From: Terriglobia bacterium
Lineage (GTDB): Bacteria; Acidobacteriota; Terriglobia; Terriglobales; Acidobacteriaceae
Length of the DNA: 37,146 nucleotides
Direction of reading: 5' to 3'
Assembly (NCBI GenBank): GCA_020073285.1
Contig: JAIQFM010000020.1
Location: 1-37,146 of the forward strand
How positions within the stretch are numbered: position 1 is the first letter of the stretch; each line of letters opens with the position of its first letter. Under the pieces are notes generated by a model. It was not told where the DNA came from and searched no databases. It was given only the letters and a program-made list of their open reading frames with translations. A program made the position numbers and the translations under genes. Below, one piece after another: positions 31,203 to 37,146 of the stretch.

Positions 31203-32939
31203 ATGAGCGGAAAGTGCGAAGCTGTGGTGATCGGGACTGGGTTCGGCGGCGCGATCAATGCCTGCCGTCTGGGCAGGAAATGGCCTGGCAAGGTGGTGGT
31301 TCTGGAACGCGGCAAGCGTTACGGGCTAGGTGAATTTCCACGCGCGCCCGGCGATTTCGCGCGCAATTTCTGGGTGCTTCCGGACCGCACCCCCCACCCG
31401 AGCCATATCCGCGGCGCCGTGGGGAAATCCGGCGAGTTGCATGGGATGTACGACGTCCGCAATTACGACCACATGGACGTGGTCGTCTGCGCTGGGGTGG
31501 GCGGTGGTTCGCTCATTTACGCCAATGTTTTTCTGATCCCGCCCGACGAAGTGTTCGCCGACCAACGCTGGCCCAGCTCGTGCAAAAAGCCCAGGCTGAT
31601 GCCGTACTACGCGGTCGCCAAGTCCGTGCTGGGGTCGCGACCGATCCCTTCCGCCGCCAATGACCCCCGCCGTCGCATTCTCAAGACCGAGTTGTTCCAG
31701 ACCGTCGCTCAGCGGGCTCGGCGGAACTCACAATTGGTGGATATCAACGTGTTTTTCGGGAAGGACCCCAACGCGTCTCCATTGGCTATCGGTCAACAGG
31801 AGCGAAATCGCTACGGCGCGCTTCAGACCTCCTGCACGTATTGTGGCGAGTGTATCTGCGGCTGCAACTACCATGCCAAGAATACCGTCGACCTGAACTA
31901 CCTTTATGCGGCCGAGAAGTGCCATCAAGCGAAGGTTCTCACCGAATGTCTTGCGGATGAGATCGTGCCGGTAGATGCTGCCGGCGCCGATGATCCTAAC
32001 GGTGACGGGTCGCACGGATACCGCGTGAAATATCGCGATCTGAGGACAAACAAGCTAGAGGCCATCCTGGCCTCCCGCGTAGTAGTGTCGGCGGGGTGCC
32101 TCGGTTCGACGGAACTGCTGCTGCGTTGCAAGCACCTTCTGCGCACGCTGCCTCGGATCAGCGATCGCGTGGGACAACAGTTCTCCGGCAATGGAGACTT
32201 TCTTTCATTTGTCCTGGAAGGATTCGAGGGTAATCCAAACTATGGTCCAACCATCACCCAACGTACGGACTACAATCTCTTCCATAACTTTGCTCCAACC
32301 CAAGCTTTCATCCTGGAAGATGCCAGCTACCCGGCGTTCCTGGCGTGGTTTGTCGAGGGCGTTAAGCCGAGATGGATGTGGTTGAAGCCCTTCTCACGCC
32401 TGCTGCGACACCTCCTCGCCAACTTCTCTTCCGGCAAATCGCCTGGCGCGACTGGCTTCGCTTTCGCAGATGCGCTGAGCGACAGCACTTCTCGTCAGAG
32501 TGCGGTGCTGCTGTGCATGGGAGTGGACAAATCCAACGGCGTGATGGATCTCGACCCAAACGGTCACCTTAGAGTGCGCTGGCCATGGCGCGAGAACCGC
32601 CGCCTGTATGACGCCATTCTGGAAGCGGGCAAGGAGTTTAAGCGATTGGCCGGAGCGAAAATCTTTACCGCGTTGCCCACCTGGGACTGGCCGATACGGA
32701 ATAACGTCACGGTGCATCCCCTGGGTGGTTGTGTCCTCGCGGACGCCCCGGCACAAGGCGTTACCAGCGCCGATCCCGAGTGTTTTGGCGAGGTATTCGG
32801 GTATAAGGGCCCTTATGTTTCTGATGGGGCGATCTTGCCTACAGCCGCGGGATCCAACCCTGTAGCCACGATCTGTGCTTTGGCGGAAATGGTAGCCGAA
32901 GGTATTACCCACATACCGCCTGACGAAGAACTGTGTTGA
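31203..32939 (+). CDS. GMC-type FAD oxidoreductase with five-cysteine cluster
   Basis: A 578-residue flavoenzyme of the glucose-methanol-choline/cholesterol oxidase superfamily. The N-terminal FAD-binding block is VVIGTGFGGAINACRLG, followed by the glycine-rich VVVCAGVGGGSLIYANVF. The C-terminal signature NNVTVHPLGGCVLAD and VSDGAILPTAAGSNPVATICALAE gives the active-site His and the FAD loop. Between these lies SCTYCGECICGCNYHAKNT with C211, C214, C217, C219 and C221, an arrangement that could bind an Fe-S cluster or a metal, seen in some bacterial GMC proteins. The ATG at 31203 is preferred to a GTG two codons earlier. No signal peptide is visible. The substrate is an alcohol, sterol or sugar; oxygen use and peroxide production are plausible but not shown. 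Confidence 0.9.
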   Translation: MSGKCEAVVIGTGFGGAINACRLGRKWPGKVVVLERGKRYGLGEFPRAPGDFARNFWVLPDRTPHPSHIRGAVGKSGELHGMYDVRNYDHMDVVVCAGVGGGSLIYANVFLIPPDEVFADQRWPSSCKKPRLMPYYAVAKSVLGSRPIPSAANDPRRRILKTELFQTVAQRARRNSQLVDINVFFGKDPNASPLAIGQQERNRYGALQTSCTYCGECICGCNYHAKNTVDLNYLYAAEKCHQAKVLTECLADEIVPVDAAGADDPNGDGSHGYRVKYRDLRTNKLEAILASRVVVSAGCLGSTELLLRCKHLLRTLPRISDRVGQQFSGNGDFLSFVLEGFEGNPNYGPTITQRTDYNLFHNFAPTQAFILEDASYPAFLAWFVEGVKPRWMWLKPFSRLLRHLLANFSSGKSPGATGFAFADALSDSTSRQSAVLLCMGVDKSNGVMDLDPNGHLRVRWPWRENRRLYDAILEAGKEFKRLAGAKIFTALPTWDWPIRNNVTVHPLGGCVLADAPAQGVTSADPECFGEVFGYKGPYVSDGAILPTAAGSNPVATICALAEMVAEGITHIPPDEELC

Positions 32940-32983
32940 GTGCGGAGGTGGGTAACACAGCCTGATATCCATAGTATGGGCGG

Positions 32984-33178
32984 ATGTCAGCGTCGAATGG
33001 AGGTGACATCGTGATCGCGGCAGCCAGCTTCCTTTCCGAGCTATTCGACAACCGTTCCAACCTCATAGCTCCAGATTCAGGGCCGCACAAGCTTCCCTAC
33101 GCCTGCAGTTTTCATTGGTTCGGGACGCCCCAGGGGAACCTCATCGGGCTGGACGTGGTGCGCAGCACGCTGCGCTGA
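32984..33178 (+). CDS. Possible 64-residue peptide after the cluster
   Basis: A short open frame starting MSASNGGDIVIAAAS and rich in Leu and Ser. It has no ribosome binding site and no recognisable feature, and it fills the gap between the GMC gene and the nitroreductase gene. Translation is doubtful. The rest of the 32940-33280 gap shows no terminator with a T-run. Confidence 0.25.
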   Translation: MSASNGGDIVIAAASFLSELFDNRSNLIAPDSGPHKLPYACSFHWFGTPQGNLIGLDVVRSTLR

Positions 33179-33280
33179 CCTGAGAGCGCGGAAGCGTCCA
33201 GTCTTAGCGTTCCGCTAGCGGCCCGCTGTATGCTATCAACGGTGCGGATAACCACAACAAAAAGCGAATGGGGGCCCGTG

Positions 33281-33934
33281 ATGAGAGCGACACATTGGGC
33301 AAGAATGCGTTTGCTATGCGCGGTACTGGTCCTCTGCGCAGCCGACAGTTTCGCGCAGGATGTCAAGCCGGTCCCGCTTCTCAGTCCGCAAACCGAAATC
33401 GGGCGGCCGCTGATGCAGGTTCTTAAGGACCGCAGCTCGGCGCGCTCCTTCAGTTCTAAAGAACTGCCGGCGCAGGTGCTGTCGAACCTGCTATGGGCGG
33501 CCTTCGGGGTGAATCGTCCCGAGTCGGGCAAGCGCACCGCGCCCTCCGCCATGAACTGGCAGGAGATCGATGTTTACGCTGCGACCCCAGATGGGCTTTT
33601 CCTTTACGACGCCAAGGCGAATCAACTGATCCCTGTCGTGCGCGACGATGTGCGCTCCCAGACCGGTACGCAGCCCTTCGTGAAGGACGCGTCCTTGAAT
33701 CTGGTCTACGTTGCCGATCTTTCCCGGACACGCGGTGGCTCTGCCGAGCGAGACATGTACGTGGCTGCCGATACCGGCTTCATTGCCCAGAATGTTTATC
33801 TGTTCTGCGCCTCTGAGGGACTGGCCACCGTCGTCCGTGGCAGCATCGACCGACCGGCCCTGGCCAAGGCCATGCGCCTCCGCCCGGACCAGAGAATCAT
33901 CCTGGCTCAGACGGTGGGTTACTCGAGGAAGTGA
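33281..33934 (+). CDS. Exported nitroreductase-like protein
   Basis: A 217-residue protein with a signal peptide ending near AADSFAQ (residues about 20-26), so it is exported. The mature part has the nitroreductase fold: LKDRSSARSFSSKELPAQVLSNLLWAAFGVNR, PSAMNWQEIDVYAATPDGLFLYD, then AADTGFIAQNVYLFCASEGLATVVRG and LRPDQRIILAQTVGY. It resembles the SagB-type nitroreductase family found in Bacteroidetes and Acidobacteria, where FMN binding is expected; the substrate is unknown. The ATG at 33281 is chosen because the signal peptide starts there, though a start at 33305 is possible. Isolated upstream and downstream gaps suggest its own transcript. Confidence 0.85.
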   Translation: MRATHWARMRLLCAVLVLCAADSFAQDVKPVPLLSPQTEIGRPLMQVLKDRSSARSFSSKELPAQVLSNLLWAAFGVNRPESGKRTAPSAMNWQEIDVYAATPDGLFLYDAKANQLIPVVRDDVRSQTGTQPFVKDASLNLVYVADLSRTRGGSAERDMYVAADTGFIAQNVYLFCASEGLATVVRGSIDRPALAKAMRLRPDQRIILAQTVGYSRK

Positions 33935-34200
33935 TGCCGCCGGCGAGTCGCTGGCGGGCTCCTGCATTGTAGAGTTGCGCCCGGACTGAGTGGGAGATCT
34001 CAACTGAACCTGCAATGTTGCCGCCGCCCATTCTGGTCTGGGGGTGAAAGCCAAATTCCCATATTGCCGCCCCCATGTTTTAATTCTGCTCCCCTGCCAG
34101 TATTCTCGTTCTACAATTTAGCGCCTGCGAGTCCATGCAAATTGGTTACGTCGGAGTCTCAGGCGACAATCCAGCCATTCCGGGCTGAGAAAAAGAATTC
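33935..34200. other. Intergenic region upstream of the PAS-GGDEF-EAL gene
   Basis: About 270 bases. TACAAT near 34110 could be a -10 box but no good -35 goes with it. A short hairpin (CAGCC / GGCTG) occurs near 34172-34187. The known c-di-GMP riboswitch pattern is not visible. Confidence 0.35.
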
Positions 34201-36318
34201 TTGCTAGGTTGGAAGTCGAAGACGGAAATGCAGGATCAAAACAGAGCGCAAAAAGTCAGCGACGGCAATCCCGACTCGATTCCCTTCAGGGTAGAGAAGA
34301 TCGAGGTTCGAGAGTGGTGGTTGTGGGTACTCGCTGTCGTTGTGACACTAGTACTGACCATCGGGATTGCTTCGTTCACCATTCCAGGATCGAACCGGCC
34401 AGCCAAGATCTACTGGTCTGATCCGCAGGACTGGATACGGGCATTGGCGGCTCTGGTTCTCCTCTTCGATCTCTACGCGGTTTATCAACACCTGCTGCTA
34501 TATCGAATCCGCCGCCAGCTTGCCGAACAGAATCTGCTCTTCCGTCTGATCAGTGAAAATGCCGCCGACATGATCGCCGTTGTCGACCGTAATGGACGTC
34601 GGCTTTACAACAGCCCTGCTTACCAGAGGGTCCTCGGCTACTCCCCGGAAGAATTGAAGGCCACCTGGTCGATGCAACAGGTGCACCCGGAGGATCGCGA
34701 TCGAGTGGCGGAGGCCGCTAAGAAGGCCCTGTTGACCGGCCGGGGGGAGAGGCTGGAGTATCGCCTTCAACACAAGGACGGTTCCTGGCGCATTGTGGAA
34801 TCCACCGCCAGCACGGTGCAAAGTGAGCGGGGTGAAGTTGAGAAGCTGGTCATCGTTAATCGAGACATTACGGATCGCAAAAAAGCGGAGGAACGGCTGG
34901 AGTACAACGCCTTTCATGACAGCCTGACCAACCTGCCGAACCGCGCATTTTTGCTCCGCCGATTGGCGCGCGCCTTCGCTCTGTCCAAGCGTCACGAGAA
35001 CTATAGGTTCGCACTCTTGTTAATCGACATCGATGAATTCAAGGTAATCAACGACAGTCTGGGCCACGAGGCCGGCGACGAAGTCCTGATTCAGGTCGGC
35101 AATAGGCTGATAACGTCGTTACGAGCGATCGATACCGTTTCGCGCACATCCGAGGCGGTCGAAGGGTTTGAAGACACCCCCAGTGATGACACGCTGGCCA
35201 AACTCGGCGGCGATGAATTTGCGGTGCTCTTGGACGACCTCCGCCATCCCAGTGATGCCATTCGAGTCGCGGAAAGAATTCAGGAACAGTTGCGGTCGCC
35301 GTTTAAGGTGCGCGAGCGTGAGATTGTAATTTCCCTAACCGTCGGGATCGCATTGCGTACGGACCTGTGCAACGAATCGCAAGAACTGTTGCGGGACGCC
35401 GAAATTGCCATGCACCGCGCCAAAAGGGCTGGCAAGGGGCGCTGCGAGATCTTTGATTCCGCCATGCACGCCACCGCGATGAAACGACTACAGGTCGAAA
35501 CCGACGTGCGAAGCGGGGTTGAGCGAAATGAATTCCGCGTCCACTACCAGCCCATCGTGTCCCTAAGAACCGGCAGGATTGCTGGATTCGAAGCTCTTTC
35601 CCGCTGGCAACGGCCGGAGGGATTGGTAATGCCGGGGGAGTTTATAACCGTAGCCGATGAAACCGGGCTGATTCTCCCCATCAATCGGCGCTTGATTCGC
35701 GAAGCATGCGAAAACCTCCGATTGTGGCGGCAGCGGTACCCATCCCAGCCACCACTCTCCATGAGCGTCAATATCCCCCCTCGACACTTCGAGCAACCAA
35801 ATTTGGCCGCCGAAATAGCGGCCATACTGAACCAGACCGGGATCGAGCCAAGCGGCTTGGAACTGGAGATTTTGGAAACCGTAGCCATGGGAAATCCGGA
35901 GACTGCCAGCCGCGTGCTGTGGGAGCTCAAGGCGGTCGGTGTTCGGTTGAGCATCGATGACTTTGGGGTTGGGTATTCCGCGCTGAGCCGGCTACAGGGT
36001 TTGCCGGTAAACGCCCTGAAGATCGATCGGAGCTTCATCTCCAACATGGAGAATGAAGAGACTCGCGAAATTGTCCACACGATCATTCTGCTGGGCCACA
36101 GGATAGGGCTGGAGGTCGTCGCCGAAGGAGTTGAAACAGAGGCCCAGCTCCAGCAAATCAGAGACTTCGATTGCGATCTGGCGCAAGGCTTCTACTTTTC
36201 CAAACCGTGCGATGCGGAAGCTACACTCGAGCTTCTGCATCAAGGCGGGCATTTTGCCCAAGCGGCTCTACCCACCGGCGTGGCGAACCCAAAGAAAGCC
36301 TCGGCAGACGAAGCATAG
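34201..36318 (+). CDS. Membrane PAS-GGDEF-EAL protein (cyclic di-GMP turnover)
   Basis: A 705-residue protein with two N-terminal membrane helices (about 40-62 and 79-101), a PAS domain (about 110-230, with YSPEELKATWSMQQVHPEDRDRV and NRDITDRKKAEERL), a GGDEF domain and an EAL domain. GGDEF is intact at residues 336-340. The inhibitory RxxD motif (308-311) is present but separated from it by about 20 extra residues. EAL shows E464-A465-L466, SVNIPPRHF, DDFGVGYSALSRLQGLPVNALKID and EGVETEAQ, so both synthesis and hydrolysis of cyclic di-GMP are possible. The start is a TTG at 34201; an ATG at 34228 is an alternative and neither has a strong ribosome binding site. The next gene, a receiver protein, is on the opposite strand. 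Confidence 0.92.
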   Translation: MLGWKSKTEMQDQNRAQKVSDGNPDSIPFRVEKIEVREWWLWVLAVVVTLVLTIGIASFTIPGSNRPAKIYWSDPQDWIRALAALVLLFDLYAVYQHLLLYRIRRQLAEQNLLFRLISENAADMIAVVDRNGRRLYNSPAYQRVLGYSPEELKATWSMQQVHPEDRDRVAEAAKKALLTGRGERLEYRLQHKDGSWRIVESTASTVQSERGEVEKLVIVNRDITDRKKAEERLEYNAFHDSLTNLPNRAFLLRRLARAFALSKRHENYRFALLLIDIDEFKVINDSLGHEAGDEVLIQVGNRLITSLRAIDTVSRTSEAVEGFEDTPSDDTLAKLGGDEFAVLLDDLRHPSDAIRVAERIQEQLRSPFKVREREIVISLTVGIALRTDLCNESQELLRDAEIAMHRAKRAGKGRCEIFDSAMHATAMKRLQVETDVRSGVERNEFRVHYQPIVSLRTGRIAGFEALSRWQRPEGLVMPGEFITVADETGLILPINRRLIREACENLRLWRQRYPSQPPLSMSVNIPPRHFEQPNLAAEIAAILNQTGIEPSGLELEILETVAMGNPETASRVLWELKAVGVRLSIDDFGVGYSALSRLQGLPVNALKIDRSFISNMENEETREIVHTIILLGHRIGLEVVAEGVETEAQLQQIRDFDCDLAQGFYFSKPCDAEATLELLHQGGHFAQAALPTGVANPKKASADEA

Positions 36319-36455
36319 ACTGCCTTGGTGGCAGAACCATTAGGGACATGTCGGCCAAGCAAGGCGCGCAGCGGCGGCCAAACCTGCCCGGCTTGGTGCA
36401 GATCGGTCTGGCTACCACCTGATGCATCGCGCTCAGTGCGCAATCGTGCATCCGC

Positions 36456-36947
36456 TCAATGCAGGACGCTGACCGTTTCCGCGCTTGATTCCGCCGCGGC
36501 CTCCACCGCCGGCGCCTGGTTCAGCAGCAGCCAGTACAGGCCCACTTGTTTCACGGCAAATTGGAATTGCATAAAGTCAACCGGTTTCTGGATGTAGCTG
36601 TTCACTCCGAGCTGATAGCTTTCCACCAGGTCTTTCTGCTCCCGCGACGAAGTAAGAATCACCACCGGGATACTCCGCGTGCGCGGGTCGTTCTTCATCG
36701 CGCGCAGCACCTCCAGGCCATCCACCTTGGGCAGCTTCAGGTCGAGCAGAACTAGATAGGGGTTTGGCCCATTCTGGCGTTCGCGATGGATGCCTCGGCC
36801 AAACAGAAAATCCAGGGCTTCCTCTCCGTCTCCCGCGACGTGGATGTTGTTGCACAGGTTTTCTTTTTGCAAGGCGTGCTTGGTGAGTTCCACATCCCTG
36901 GGATCGTCTTCCACCAACAGAATTTCAACTGGCGACTTCGACTTCAT
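36456..36947 (-). CDS. Rcp1-like response regulator receiver protein
   Basis: A 163-residue single-domain receiver. The acidic pair is D14-D15 (LLVEDD), the phospho-acceptor D69 (LVLLDLKLPKVDG), the switch Thr T99 (VVILTSS) and the Lys K121 (IQKPVDF). The extended loop around FLFGRGIHRERQNGPNPY is typical of the Rcp1 family of phytochrome-linked receivers. AGGAGG lies just upstream of its ATG. No histidine kinase is nearby. It is the last complete gene in the window and is convergent with the GGDEF-EAL gene. Confidence 0.92.
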   Translation of the reverse strand: MKSKSPVEILLVEDDPRDVELTKHALQKENLCNNIHVAGDGEEALDFLFGRGIHRERQNGPNPYLVLLDLKLPKVDGLEVLRAMKNDPRTRSIPVVILTSSREQKDLVESYQLGVNSYIQKPVDFMQFQFAVKQVGLYWLLLNQAPAVEAAAESSAETVSVLH

Positions 36948-37146
36948 GTTGCGCCTCCTGAACGGATTTCCCCGGCCCCATCGAGCCGAGTCGATCCCGC
37001 AGGACCGGCGCGCCGGCGGTGTGGTCGCCTATTCGTCCGGCAACAACGCGCAGGGCGTTGCGGCGGCGGCGCGACTTCTCGGCATGTCGGCGGTCATCGT
37101 GATGCCGTCGGATGCGCCGCGCCCAAAGCGCGAGCGCACTGTCGCG
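36946..37146 (+). pseudogene. Threonine dehydratase-like fragment lacking its beginning
   Basis: From about 36994 the frame reads IPQDRRAGGVVAYSSGNNAQG, then AAAARLLGMSAVIVMPSDAPRPKRERTVA, running off the right edge. This is a conserved block of PLP-dependent threonine/serine dehydratases, normally about 70-80 residues from the start. Here only about 22 residues precede it, back to an ATG overlapping the start of the opposite-strand receiver gene. The PLP-lysine motif (FKxRGAY type) is absent: the matching codons read GFPRPHR. It is a 5'-truncated gene or an assembly junction near 36960. The sequence is very GC-rich, more Alphaproteobacteria-like than its neighbours. Confidence 0.6.

Noticed and set aside
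33935-34200. Cyclic di-GMP riboswitch in front of the GGDEF-EAL gene
   Set aside because: The conserved core of the GEMM classes is not present in either strand.

Overview
The window reads as a high-GC, gene-dense bacterial chromosome segment, most likely from the Acidobacteriota (tentative). The pointers are a TonB-family protein with a Pro/Ala-rich linker, a YVTN-type beta-propeller lipoprotein, strong AGGAGG ribosome binding sites on many genes, and several gene borders made of degenerate 7- or 8-nt tandem repeats. No rRNA or complete marker gene is present, so the assignment rests on style and not on homology search.

Left part (1-19.25 kb): mostly core metabolism. It holds a TonB-like protein cut by the window edge, quinolinate synthase (nadA), a DUF433/DUF5615 toxin-antitoxin-like pair, a DUF2971 gene of lower GC, a class III aminotransferase, an EamA exporter, a stand-alone receiver domain, tsaD, a CCA-adding enzyme, a DUF721/DciA-like protein, gatC-gatA, a zinc-ribbon protein, phosphofructokinase, a beta-propeller lipoprotein, a DUF1801 protein and proB-proA. 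tsaD and cca act on tRNA, gatCA makes Gln-tRNA/Asn-tRNA by transamidation, and proBA is the proline pathway. Two 38-residue single-helix membrane proteins related to each other lie between cca and the DUF721 gene. The roughly 490-bp gap after gatA contains a perfect CRP-type palindrome, a 19-codon ORF, a strong intrinsic terminator and a separate long hairpin.

Boundary (19.27-20.0 kb): just after proA lies an exact copy of tRNA-Asn(GUU) positions 32-76, without a matching 5' half, followed by an 18-bp perfect inverted repeat and about 570 bp with no convincing gene. This is what the distal attachment site of an element integrated at a tRNA anticodon loop looks like, and its orientation places the element to the right.

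Right part (20.0-33 kb): nine same-strand genes with short gaps. They encode two related small membrane proteins, an exported OB-fold-like protein, an animal-type heme peroxidase, a copper radical oxidase carrying five FG-GAP-like repeats, a GH31 glycosidase, a metallophosphatase with internal membrane helices, a small membrane protein and a GMC flavin oxidoreductase with a five-cysteine cluster. Together they look like a redox/carbohydrate system in which one or two oxidases make hydrogen peroxide and the heme peroxidase uses it. The three large enzymes (peroxidase, copper radical oxidase, GH31) have no recognisable signal peptide. I regard this cluster as the best candidate for an undescribed system here.

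Far right (33.2-37.1 kb): an exported nitroreductase-like protein, a membrane PAS-GGDEF-EAL protein and a divergent Rcp1-like receiver protein. The last 200 bases encode the middle of a threonine dehydratase-like enzyme whose beginning is missing, so the right edge is either a truncated gene or an assembly junction.
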